From Burkholderiales bacterium (lineage in GTDB: Bacteria; Pseudomonadota; Gammaproteobacteria; Burkholderiales; Burkholderiaceae_C), in the NCBI GenBank assembly GCA_030604135.1, contig JAUVWL010000005.1, forward strand, positions 150,033-214,032: 64,000 nucleotides of DNA, written 5' to 3'. Within the stretch, counting starts at the first letter, position 1. Each line of letters starts with the position of its first letter. The position numbers and the translations under genes are program-made. Below are positions 48,521 through 56,549 of the stretch, in pieces. Below the pieces are notes generated by a model, which was not told the DNA's origin, did no database searches, and saw nothing but the letters and a program-made list of their open reading frames with translations.

Positions 48521-49171
48521 TCAGACCGCCATGTAGCGCCCGGGCCGGTGGTTGATGGCCAGCGTGAGGTTCAGCACCACGGCCCCCAGCACCGACCAGG
48601 CGATCTGTGAGGCGTCCACCACCGCCATGGCGGCCAGCACGATCGCACAGTCGAATCCCATCTGGATGCGACCCGCGCGCCAGCCGAAGCGCTCCTGCAG
48701 GTACAGCACCAGCACATTGAAACCGCCCAGGCTGGCTCGGTGGCGAAACAGCATCAGCATGCCCGCGCCCATGAGCAGGCCGCCGGCCACGGAGGCAAAG
48801 CCGGTCGAGAGCTGGTCGAAAGCAACCCAGTGCGGCACCCATTGCACGAAGGACGCCAGCAAGCCGACCGCGGCAAAGGTCTTGAAGGTGAACACCGGTC
48901 CCATGCGCCGCCAGGCCAAGCCATAAAAGGGCAGGTTCACCGCCATGAACAGCAGACTGAAATTCCAGCCGGTGGCGTAGTGCAGCACGAAGGCAAGACC
49001 CGCCGTCCCGCCAGTGAGCAATCCGGCGTGGCGGAACATGACGACACCCAGCGCCACGAACAGCGTGCCGGTCAGCAGGGCTTGCAGATCCTCGTGCGGC
49101 CGGTGGCGGGCGAGCGGCACCGTCGCAGCGGCTTCGACCGACGATGGGGACGGGGCGGACGTCTGAGACAT
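48521..49171 (-). CDS. YitT-like (DUF161) membrane protein
   Basis: 216 residues with five or six hydrophobic segments, including the YitT-type GTLFVALGVVMFRHAGLLTGGTAGLAFVLHYATG and GGFNVLVLYLQERFGWRAG. Homologues in Firmicutes carry a C-terminal DUF2179 domain that is absent here, as is usual for the short proteobacterial form. Function is unknown; transport has been proposed for relatives. The start ATG at 49171 is preferred over upstream codons that overlap the divergent promoter region. Confidence 0.82.
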   Translation of the reverse strand: MSQTSAPSPSSVEAAATVPLARHRPHEDLQALLTGTLFVALGVVMFRHAGLLTGGTAGLAFVLHYATGWNFSLLFMAVNLPFYGLAWRRMGPVFTFKTFAAVGLLASFVQWVPHWVAFDQLSTGFASVAGGLLMGAGMLMLFRHRASLGGFNVLVLYLQERFGWRAGRIQMGFDCAIVLAAMAVVDASQIAWSVLGAVVLNLTLAINHRPGRYMAV

Positions 49172-49336
49172 GGAACAGGGCAGTTTCAAGCCGGCGTTCC
49201 CGGAGCGGAGCGCGGTCAGGCGACCGAGTGTGGCCCGAAATGCGTGCACCCGCATTGACCCAGGTCAGCGCTGGTGCCGATTCCAAGGCCCTTGACCACT
49301 GCCCCACGGTCAGAGGGCAGGCGGTATGCTGCAGCC

Positions 49337-50833
49337 ATGCCGGACACTTCTTCTCGCACAACAAGCATCGACACCGACTGGTCAGGACGCATCGCCCGCA
49401 TTGGCCTGCTGGCAGGCCCCGTGCTGGCCCTGATGAGCTACTGGGTTTTGCCCGAGCACGACGCCCTGGGCCACGCGGGCCGCCTGACCGCCGCCATCGG
49501 CCTCTGGATGGCCGTCTGGTGGATGACCGAGGCAGTGCCGCTGCCGGCCACCGCCCTGCTGCCGGTGGTGCTGTTTCCGCTGTCCGGCATCCAGGACAGT
49601 GCCCAGACGCTGCGGCCCTACGCCTCCGACATCATTTTCCTGTTCATGGGGGGATTCATCATCGGCCTGGGCATGCAGCGCTGGCACCTGCACACCCGCA
49701 TTGGCCTGGCCATCGTGCGCCGCGTCGGCACCTCGCCAGTGCGCCTCGTGGCGGGCTTCATGGCCGCCACCGCCCTGCTGAGCATGTGGATCTCCAACAC
49801 CGCAGCGGCCATGATGATGCTGCCCGTGGGCCTGAGCGTGATCGGCCTGATCGAGGAACGCCTGGGCCTCACCGATTCGTCCAGCGCACAGGCCCGGCGC
49901 CACTTCGCCACCTGCCTGATGCTGGGCATCGCGTATGGTGCGTCCATTGGGGGCCTTGGCACCCTGATCGGTTCACCGCCCAACCTGATCCTGGCCAGCT
50001 ATGCCCGGGAGCAGCTCGGCCTGGAGATCACCATGCTGGGCTGGATGGCCCTGGGCGTGCCGCTGGTGGTCCTACTGCTGCCGCTGGCCTGGCTGTGGCT
50101 GGTGCGCGTCGCCTTTCCGGTGCACCTGCACATACCCGAAGCGGTGCAGGCGCACATCCGCGACGACCTGTCGCAGCGCCAGCCCATGGGCCGTGGTGAG
50201 CGCATCGTGCTGGTGGTCTTCCTGCTGACGGCGGCGGGCTGGGTTCTGCGCCAGCCCTTGTCGGACCTGCTGGGGCTGCCCCACCTGACCGACGCCACCA
50301 TCGCCATGGCCGGCGCCCTGCTGCTGTTCGTGCTGCCGGTGGACTTCGGGCGCCGGGTGTTTGCCATGGACTGGAACACGGCCGTGAAGCTGCCCTGGGG
50401 CATTCTGCTGCTGTTCGGCGGTGGACTGAGCCTGGCGGCCGCCATCAGCCGGCACGGGGTGGATGCCTGGCTGGCTTCGGGGTTTGCCGGCATGGCCGAC
50501 TCACCGGCCTTGCTGGTCTTGCTGGCGGTGACCACGCTGGTCATTTTCATGACCGAGCTGACCAGCAACACCGCCGTCGCCAACACGCTGATTCCGGTCA
50601 TGGCGGCGGTGGCCATCGGACTGGGCCAGCCTCCGCTGCCCCTGATCCTGGCGGTGGCGCTGGCGGCCAGCTGCGCCTTCATGCTGCCGGTGGCGACGCC
50701 ACCGAACGCCATCGTCTATGCCTCCGGGCACGTGAGCATCGCCCAGATGATGCGCGCCGGGTTCGCGCTGAACTTGCTGGCGGTGGCGGTGATCGCGGTG
50801 GTGATCAGGCTGCTGCTGCCCTGGATGACCTGA
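49337..50833 (+). CDS. DASS/SLC13-family anion:sodium symporter
   Basis: 498 residues with about 11-12 membrane segments. Two SNT motifs, SNTAAAMMMLP and SNTAVANTLIP, form the paired sodium/carboxylate sites of the divalent anion:sodium symporter family. YGASIGGLGTLIGSPPN and LPVATPPNAIVYASG are the adjacent conserved loops. Likely imports di- or tricarboxylates (or another anion) with Na+. The ATG at 49337 begins MPDTSSRTT. It is divergent from the YitT-like gene and convergent with an alpha/beta hydrolase. The substrate cannot be assigned. Confidence 0.9.
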   Translation: MPDTSSRTTSIDTDWSGRIARIGLLAGPVLALMSYWVLPEHDALGHAGRLTAAIGLWMAVWWMTEAVPLPATALLPVVLFPLSGIQDSAQTLRPYASDIIFLFMGGFIIGLGMQRWHLHTRIGLAIVRRVGTSPVRLVAGFMAATALLSMWISNTAAAMMMLPVGLSVIGLIEERLGLTDSSSAQARRHFATCLMLGIAYGASIGGLGTLIGSPPNLILASYAREQLGLEITMLGWMALGVPLVVLLLPLAWLWLVRVAFPVHLHIPEAVQAHIRDDLSQRQPMGRGERIVLVVFLLTAAGWVLRQPLSDLLGLPHLTDATIAMAGALLLFVLPVDFGRRVFAMDWNTAVKLPWGILLLFGGGLSLAAAISRHGVDAWLASGFAGMADSPALLVLLAVTTLVIFMTELTSNTAVANTLIPVMAAVAIGLGQPPLPLILAVALAASCAFMLPVATPPNAIVYASGHVSIAQMMRAGFALNLLAVAVIAVVIRLLLPWMT

Positions 50834-50872
50834 GAGGCCAAGCGAAACCGCCTCTGAGCCGCAGCCTGCGGT

Positions 50873-51649
50873 TCACGGCCCGGTCACAGCGTCGTACAGC
50901 AGAGCGGTGTAGACCGGGTGCAAGGAGATGTCGTTGTGCCCGGCCTGCGGCACCTCGTCGAGCCGGGCCACCCCGGGGGCGAAGGTCTCGAAGAGCCGCC
51001 GGGCATGGGACGGATCGATCACCTCGTCGCGCCCGGCGACGATCAGGCGCGTCGGCAGGCGCAGCGCGGGAGCGAGCTGGTCCGACTCGAACCGGTCCCG
51101 CAGCAGCCAGCCCACCGGCACCCAGGGGTAATGGCGCTGGGCCACCGCCCGCAGGCTGTCAAACGGTGTCACCAGCACCAGACGCTGCACCGGCCGCTGG
51201 GCCGCCAGCTGCACGGCCACCCCGCTGCCCAGGCTGCGGCCCATCACCACCACCTCGGGGTGCTGGCGGTGCACCTCGTCGAACAGCGCCAGCGCATCGG
51301 CCACCAGCGCCGCCTCGGACGGACGGCCGCTGCTGCCGCCGTAACCCCGGTAGTGCATCAGGAACAACGCATGGTCCGGGAACTGGGCCGACAAATCGGG
51401 CAAGGTCCAGGCCACGTCCTCGGCGTTGCCACCGAAGTAGACGATGGCTGGCGCACCGGCCGGCTGGCGCCGGGCGCTGATGCGCAGGCGGGCCTCCGCC
51501 GTTTCCAGCCAGAAGCCGCTGCTGGCATCGGCCGAACCCGGCGGAACCGGGAAATAGATCAGCGACCGCTGCAACAGGAACAGCAGCAGGCACAGCCCCA
51601 ACCACGCCAGCGCCAGCAGGCCGAGCAGATTCAGCACCGTCCTGCTCAC
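50873..51649 (-). CDS. Membrane-anchored alpha/beta hydrolase (ABHD12/17-like)
   Basis: 258 residues. One N-terminal hydrophobic segment (about 6-28, LLGLLALAWLGLCLLLFLL) is followed by an alpha/beta hydrolase fold. The oxyanion region is YFGGNAEDV, the MHYRGYGGSSGRPSE strand is typical of bem46/ABHD17 proteins, the nucleophile elbow is GRSLGSG, the acid is in GRDEVI and the base in AGHND. Probable serine esterase or lipase facing the periplasm; substrate unknown. It lies 18 bp after ribH in the same direction. Confidence 0.87.
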   Translation of the reverse strand: MSRTVLNLLGLLALAWLGLCLLLFLLQRSLIYFPVPPGSADASSGFWLETAEARLRISARRQPAGAPAIVYFGGNAEDVAWTLPDLSAQFPDHALFLMHYRGYGGSSGRPSEAALVADALALFDEVHRQHPEVVVMGRSLGSGVAVQLAAQRPVQRLVLVTPFDSLRAVAQRHYPWVPVGWLLRDRFESDQLAPALRLPTRLIVAGRDEVIDPSHARRLFETFAPGVARLDEVPQAGHNDISLHPVYTALLYDAVTGP

Positions 51650-51667
51650 GGTACGGAGCCCGGTCCG

Positions 51668-52159
51668 TCAGCTGGCCAGCAGGGCGTCCAGGCGCCGCAG
51701 CCCGGCCACCGTCTGCAGGCAAGCTTCGGCGGCTTCGATGCCCTTGACCGCAAAGTGGCGCTGAAAGTACTTGCGGTGCTCGGCGTGTTCGTGGAAGTGG
51801 TGTGGCGCCTGGATGGCCAGGATGGTGGGCACACCGGTGTCGAGCTGCACCTGCATCATGGCCTGCACCACGGTCTGCATCAGCGTGTCGAAGCGGTAGA
51901 TGCCGTCGTCCACCACCAGGGCGCTGCCCACCACAGCCGCGTACCGGCCGGAACGCGCCAGGCGCTGTGCATGCAGCGGAATCTCGAACGCTCCGGGCAC
52001 ATCGAACAGGTCGATGCGACCGGCGTCCACCCCGGCCTCGGCCATGCGGGCCAGAAACGCATCGCGCGCCTGGTGCACGATTTCGGCATGCCAGGCGGCC
52101 TCGACAAAGGCAAATCGCAGATCGGAAGGCAGAGAAACGGTGTCGTTCATGGCGGTCAT
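51668..52159 (-). CDS. ribH: 6,7-dimethyl-8-ribityllumazine synthase, RibH2 type
   Basis: 163 residues. It closely follows the Brucella RibH2 pattern: FAFVEAAWHAEIVHQARDAFL, DVPGAFEIPLHAQRLARSGRYAAVVGSALVVDDGIYRFD and MMQVQLDTGVPTILAIQAPHHFHEHAEH. Lumazine synthase condenses 5-amino-6-ribitylaminouracil with dihydroxybutanone phosphate, the penultimate riboflavin step. RibH2 forms are decameric and usually occur in addition to a standard housekeeping RibH. No other riboflavin genes and no FMN riboswitch are seen here. Starts at 52159 (MTAMND) or 52150 are both possible. Confidence 0.9.
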   Translation of the reverse strand: MTAMNDTVSLPSDLRFAFVEAAWHAEIVHQARDAFLARMAEAGVDAGRIDLFDVPGAFEIPLHAQRLARSGRYAAVVGSALVVDDGIYRFDTLMQTVVQAMMQVQLDTGVPTILAIQAPHHFHEHAEHRKYFQRHFAVKGIEAAEACLQTVAGLRRLDALLAS

Positions 52160-52184
52160 GGTTGGGGTCAGGTTCAAACCCGCA

Positions 52185-53027
52185 TCATGCCCCAACGATC
52201 CACCCTTCCAGCGGATCAAAGGGCGGCAGGCCATAACAAGGGTGTCCCTGCTCGTGCTGCCGCCGGGCCCAGGCCGCCTGCAACAGGCACAGCACGGCGT
52301 CCAGGCGGTCACCGCTGGCGTCGTCGGCCAGGTCGTCGCGCTGGGCGTGGCTGAGCTTCAATCGCAGGCCAGCCTGCGCCAGCAGGGGCGCATCACCGCT
52401 TTCCAGGGCATGGATCAGGGTCTTGCGGGCGATCAGGCGCTCGGGCGTCTGGCGGGTGCGGTCGTCGCTTTTGTAGGATTGTGTGCCCAGCACGCTGCGC
52501 GCCAGCAGACCGGGATAGGCCTCCAGGGCGACGCGCTCCCGGTCACCGGCGTGCAGTCCCGGCAGGTGCACCCCAGCGGCCAGCAGCCTGGGCACACCAG
52601 CATGCATCATGAAGGCCACCGGCGGATTCACCCATTTCATGCTGGGGCTCGATCCTGCCGGGCCATCGGTGGCGCGGTGGGCAAACTTGCCTCCCACCGG
52701 ACGGGCGTCACAGAAGGCTGCGAAGGCCGTGCGGATCTGCTCACGCGACAGACAGGCGTAGTGCGCCATGCACCCGGTCCAGTCCGTGGGCCAGCCCAGC
52801 TGCTCGACCAGTCCGCGCGGCAGCCCGAAGGGCAGATCAAACCCGCCAACCCAGTGCGCCGGCCGGGTCAGTCGCTCCTGCCAGCCTTGCAAGTCCTCAA
52901 AGGTCTCGACTCCGTCCAGCAGCACCCGCCCGCGATCGCAGCGGCCAACCGCCAGCACGACGGGTTTGCGGCGCGTCGGCGCACTGGTGAAATCGCAACC
53001 CAACAGCACGGGTATATCGCTCATCAT
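52185..53027 (-). CDS. DUF429 family protein
   Basis: 280 residues. The start LLGCDFTSAPTRRKPVVLAVG and the segment WVGGFDLPFGLPRGLVEQLGW fit DUF429, a family with a predicted RNase H-like (actin/RNase H) fold. KWVNPPVAFMMHAGVPRLL, VALEAYPGLLAR and DDASGDRLDAVLCLLQAAWA supply further conserved acidic residues. Function is unknown; a nuclease role has been suggested from fold. It lies 25 bp before ribH. Confidence 0.75.
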   Translation of the reverse strand: MMSDIPVLLGCDFTSAPTRRKPVVLAVGRCDRGRVLLDGVETFEDLQGWQERLTRPAHWVGGFDLPFGLPRGLVEQLGWPTDWTGCMAHYACLSREQIRTAFAAFCDARPVGGKFAHRATDGPAGSSPSMKWVNPPVAFMMHAGVPRLLAAGVHLPGLHAGDRERVALEAYPGLLARSVLGTQSYKSDDRTRQTPERLIARKTLIHALESGDAPLLAQAGLRLKLSHAQRDDLADDASGDRLDAVLCLLQAAWARRQHEQGHPCYGLPPFDPLEGWIVGA

Positions 53028-53112
53028 GCGTTGATCCGGGTCCTGGCCACGCGCAGCACGGCTCTTTCCCCACCCCCGACTGTGTCAACTGGCCCAAGCT
53101 GCCATGCCCACT

Positions 53113-53173
53113 GCCAGCGCCGCAGGCGCGCCAGAGAGGGGGGTAGCCGCGCAGCGGCGCAAGGGGGAGTCCG
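53113..53173. repeat. GC-rich interspersed repeat with GCCGC-GCA-GCGGC hairpin
   Basis: AGCGCCGCAGGCGCGCC followed by a G-rich spacer, the hairpin GCCGC-GCA-GCGGC (53146-53158) and CGCAAGGGGGAGTC. This kind of sequence recurs between genes in Comamonadaceae genomes. It fills the 148-bp gap between the DUF429 and BLUF genes. No gene is seen in it. Confidence 0.55.
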
Positions 53174-53175
53174 GA

Positions 53176-53601
53176 CTAGGCCCTGCCGATGATGCTCGCC
53201 GTGGCCATCAGCTCTTCAAGCAGGGCCAGCGACACCTTGCCGGAGACGGCGTAGGGGTCAAACTCGGGGCGCTCGGAGTACTTCAGCACGATGGAGGTGT
53301 TGAGCTTGGACAGGTTGACCGTGCCCATGGTCCAGCCCCCAAAACGCCGCTCGGCGATCTCCTCGTAGTGCAGCAACACCACATCGGAGTGGCGCTTGTC
53401 GGCCACGATGTGGTTGTACAGCGTGTTGACGGCGCTGCGACCGCCTTCAATGGCCTGAAGAAAAACGCCACCTCCATAGCACAGGACACCGGTGATCCCG
53501 TTGCCCAGGTTGTGCTGACGCGAAGACTCCAGAATGGATTCGATGGCCTGGGTGCAGTCCTTGTCGACTGCGCGGCTGACATAAAGCAGGCGAACCAGCA
53601 T
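53176..53601 (-). CDS. BLUF-domain blue-light sensor
   Basis: 141 residues, essentially one BLUF domain plus a C-terminal helical cap. Flavin-binding residues align with PixD: Tyr7 (RLLYVSR), Asn31, Gln49 in FLQAIEG, and Trp90/Met92 in GGWTMG. ESSRQHNLGNGITGVLCYGGGVFLQ is a textbook BLUF core. It binds FAD and switches hydrogen bonding in blue light. With no fused output domain, it must act through a partner. It is 24 bp downstream of folE on the same strand, which suggests co-transcription. Confidence 0.92.
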   Translation of the reverse strand: MLVRLLYVSRAVDKDCTQAIESILESSRQHNLGNGITGVLCYGGGVFLQAIEGGRSAVNTLYNHIVADKRHSDVVLLHYEEIAERRFGGWTMGTVNLSKLNTSIVLKYSERPEFDPYAVSGKVSLALLEELMATASIIGRA

Positions 53602-53625
53602 GTTGTGCCCTGATGGTTTCGGTTG

Positions 53626-54357
53626 TTAACGCGGGATCAGCGACAGAAACTCGCGCCGCAGGTTCGAGTCCTTGAGGAATACGCCCCGCATCACGGAGTT
53701 GATCATCTTGCTGTCCATGTCCTTCACGCCCCGCCATGCCATGCAGTAATGGCTGGCTTCCATGACGATGGCCAGACCGTCGGGCTGGGTTTTTTCCTGG
53801 ATCAGGTCGGCCAGCTGTACCACGGCCTCTTCCTGGATCTGAGGCCGACCCATGATCCATTCGGCCAGGCGGGCGTACTTGGACAGTCCGATGACGTTGG
53901 TGTGCTCGTTGGGCATGACACCGATCCAGATCTTGCCGATCACCGGGCAGAAGTGGTGGCTGCAGGCGCTGCGCACCGTGATCGGGCCAACGATCATGAG
54001 CTCGTTGAGGTGCTCGGCATTGGGGAACTCGGTGACCGTGGGACCTTGCACGTAACGCCCGGCAAAGACCTCCTTGAGGTACATCTTGGCGACACGGCGT
54101 GCCGTGTTGTCCGTGTTGTGGTCGTTCACGGTGTCGATGACCATGCTCTCGAGCACACCTTGCATCTTCTCGGTCACCTCGTCGAGCAGCTTCTCCAGTT
54201 CACCCGGCTGGATGAACTCGGCGATATTGTCGTTGGAGTGGAAGCGCTTGCGGGCGGCCAGAACGCGTTCCCGGATCTTCACGGACACGGGCACGCCCTG
54301 ATCACCGTCGTCGTTTTCGGCAGCGTTGTTCATGGACTGGTCGGATTTCATGAGCAT
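53626..54357 (-). CDS. folE: GTP cyclohydrolase I
   Basis: 243 residues. It converts GTP to 7,8-dihydroneopterin triphosphate, first step to folate and pterins. The catalytic zinc motif is SACSHHFCPVIGK, with the third cysteine in EASHYCMAWRGVKD; IGLSKYARLAEWIMGRPQIQEE is the conserved helix. Most bacterial enzymes have C-E-H-H at the zinc site, whereas this has C-S-H-H. An acidic N-terminal extension (about 1-25) is not conserved. ATG codons at 54357 and 54351 are equally plausible starts. It is followed by the BLUF gene. Confidence 0.93.
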   Translation of the reverse strand: MLMKSDQSMNNAAENDDGDQGVPVSVKIRERVLAARKRFHSNDNIAEFIQPGELEKLLDEVTEKMQGVLESMVIDTVNDHNTDNTARRVAKMYLKEVFAGRYVQGPTVTEFPNAEHLNELMIVGPITVRSACSHHFCPVIGKIWIGVMPNEHTNVIGLSKYARLAEWIMGRPQIQEEAVVQLADLIQEKTQPDGLAIVMEASHYCMAWRGVKDMDSKMINSVMRGVFLKDSNLRREFLSLIPR

Positions 54358-54432
54358 TCGTCATGCTAACACCCGCATCGGCCCGATCCGCAGTGGCCGA
54401 CCGATAGCGGCCGTTTTGTGGGGGCATCCGGC

Positions 54433-55740
54433 TCAGTACCGGTGTCCGGTCAGGAACAATGTCGCACGCATCAGGCCGAAAGCGAGCCTGTCGAGCAGCC
54501 GATCTCGCCAAGGTCGATTCTGCAGCGAGCTCAGGTCCAGGCGCTCACTGGCATCGCGCAAGATCTCATCGAGTCGCTGATGCAGCAAGCGGGCAAACCG
54601 CCGGTCGCGTGTCATGACATTGGCTTCACGCGCCAACAGCAGAGACAGGGGATCCAGATTGGTCGAACCGACCGTGGCCCAGCGCTGGTCGACCACCGCC
54701 ACCTTGGCATGCAAGGAGCTGGGCTCGTACTCGTGGATCTCGACGCCGGCCTCCGCCAGGCGCCGGTACACCGGCCGCGCAGCCCGGTATTGCAGGAAAC
54801 GCTCATACTTGCCCTGCAGCAACAGCCGGACCCGCACGCCACGCTGAACGGCGATGGACAGGGCGCGGCGCAATTTGCGCCCCGGGATGAAGTAGGCATT
54901 GGCGATCACGACCTCCTCACGGGCTTCGCCGATGGCTTTCAGGTAGGCGCGCTCGATGTCATGACGGTGGCTGACGTTGTCCCGCAGCAAAAGGGCGGCG
55001 CGCGCACCCTGCACGCCAGACAAGGCCGCCGGCTGGCTGCCTGATCCGTCGCCGTCCGGCGCTGATGTTTGTGACTCGGGCAAGCCCAGCATGGCCGAAA
55101 AGTCTCCGGCGGGCAGGGTTTCACGCAAGGCCTCCCAGGCCGCCACAAACTCTCTTCTGCGGGCCTTGCGCACAGCCTGCAAGCGCCACCACAACTGCTC
55201 CATGGTGTCCACCATGTCCTGCACCAGGGGCCCCGCCACGCGCAGCGAAAAGTCCAGCCGGGGCTGTGCAAGCCGCCCGAGCACCACGTCGTCGCGGTCG
55301 TCGATGATATTGATGCCACCACAGAACCCCACCGTGCCGTCCACCACACACAGCTTGCGATGCAGGCGCCGCCAATTGCTGGGAATGAGCAAACCCAGGC
55401 GACCCAGCGGCGCATAGGTGCGGCAATGAACACCGGCACGCTGGAACCTGGTTCGCCATTCGGCCGGCATCCGGGGTGTCCCCACGCCGTCCATGACCAC
55501 CCTGACCAGCACACCCCGCATGGCCGCACGCTCCAGCGCCTCAGCCACACTGAGTGCGGCGCCGGCGAACTCGAAGATGTAGGTTTCAAGGTGAATCACC
55601 CGACGCGCGGCATCCATGGCTTCAACGAGGGCGGGGAACAGCTCGGATCCGCCCTGAAGCAAGAACAGTTGGTGCCCATCGGCCATTCCGGTGCTGGCCT
55701 TCGCAGTCGGCAGATCGGGAGCCCGTGTGGATGGGGTCAC
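54433..55740 (-). CDS. clsB: Cardiolipin synthase B
   Basis: 435 residues of the phospholipase D superfamily with two HKD motifs: HRKLCVVDGTVGFCGGINI and HAKVAVVDQRWATVGSTNLD. It makes cardiolipin from phosphatidylglycerol (and in E. coli ClsB also phosphatidylglycerol from PE and glycerol). The start is set at the GTG at 55740 because it overlaps the upstream stop as GTGA, indicating translational coupling. The E. coli ybhP-clsB pair has the same order. The C-terminal LLDRLAFGLMRATLFLTG is hydrophobic and may touch the membrane. Confidence 0.92.
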   Translation of the reverse strand: MTPSTRAPDLPTAKASTGMADGHQLFLLQGGSELFPALVEAMDAARRVIHLETYIFEFAGAALSVAEALERAAMRGVLVRVVMDGVGTPRMPAEWRTRFQRAGVHCRTYAPLGRLGLLIPSNWRRLHRKLCVVDGTVGFCGGINIIDDRDDVVLGRLAQPRLDFSLRVAGPLVQDMVDTMEQLWWRLQAVRKARRREFVAAWEALRETLPAGDFSAMLGLPESQTSAPDGDGSGSQPAALSGVQGARAALLLRDNVSHRHDIERAYLKAIGEAREEVVIANAYFIPGRKLRRALSIAVQRGVRVRLLLQGKYERFLQYRAARPVYRRLAEAGVEIHEYEPSSLHAKVAVVDQRWATVGSTNLDPLSLLLAREANVMTRDRRFARLLHQRLDEILRDASERLDLSSLQNRPWRDRLLDRLAFGLMRATLFLTGHRY

Positions 55741-56465
55741 AGCCCGAGCTCGGCAATCAGTGGCAGGTGATCGGACATGCGTGACCACGCTTTGCCGTGT
55801 GGCACATGGGCCGACACCAGCCGCATGCCCCGCACGTAGATGCGGTCCAGGTGCAGCAGGGGCAACCTGGACGGAAAGGTGGCCAGGCGAATGCCCTCGA
55901 AGGTGTGCAGGTTCATCCGCGACATGGGTCGCAGCAGCTGCGCCCCCCAGTCGTTGAAGTCGCCGGCCACAACCAGGGGAGCCTCTGGCGGCACCTGTTC
56001 CTCGATGAACTGCCCCAGACGTTGCACCTGCCGCTCGCGGCTCGCATGGATCAGGCCCAGGTGCACCACGATCACATGGACAGACTGCCCTTCCACCAGC
56101 AGTTCCGCATGCAGCAGGCCCCGCTGCTCGAAGCGGTGGTCAGAAACGTCCGAGTGGCCGCTGGCTATCACGGGCCAGCGCGACAGCAAGGCGTTGCCGT
56201 GCTCGCCATGGCGGGTCACGGCGTTGGTGCGGTAGACCGACTCGTAGCCCTCGGGCGACAGGTACCCCGCCTGGTCCAGCTCCGGCCAACGGGTGAAGAG
56301 CCGCTCCATTTTTCGGTTGTGCCGGCGAACCTCCTGCAGGCAGACGATGTCCGCGTCAAACTGTTCCACCGCGTGGACCAGGTTGTGGATTTCCAGCCGA
56401 CGTGCCAGACCCAGGCCCTGCACGCCTTTGTGAATGTTGTAGGTGGCCACCCGGACGCTGGTCAT
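55737..56465 (-). CDS. Endonuclease/exonuclease/phosphatase family protein (YbhP-like)
   Basis: 242 residues of the DNase I/EEP fold: RVATYNIHKGVQGLG at the start, the metal-binding glutamate in IVCLQEVRRHNRKMERLF, VVHLGLIHASRERQVQRL, GDFNDWGAQL and the C-terminal SDHLPLIAEL. In E. coli the homologue ybhP is encoded directly upstream of clsB, as here, with the two genes overlapping by four bases. The substrate is unknown; relatives act on nucleic acids or phospholipid head groups, and the partnership with clsB favours a lipid role. Confidence 0.88.
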   Translation of the reverse strand: MTSVRVATYNIHKGVQGLGLARRLEIHNLVHAVEQFDADIVCLQEVRRHNRKMERLFTRWPELDQAGYLSPEGYESVYRTNAVTRHGEHGNALLSRWPVIASGHSDVSDHRFEQRGLLHAELLVEGQSVHVIVVHLGLIHASRERQVQRLGQFIEEQVPPEAPLVVAGDFNDWGAQLLRPMSRMNLHTFEGIRLATFPSRLPLLHLDRIYVRGMRLVSAHVPHGKAWSRMSDHLPLIAELGL

Positions 56466-56549
56466 GTTTCTATGATCCCAGAAACGCGGGCGGGTTGCAT
56501 GCCCCCGAAGGACTTGTTGTTCGTCCGTTGGGGTGCGCCGAGGTGCTGC

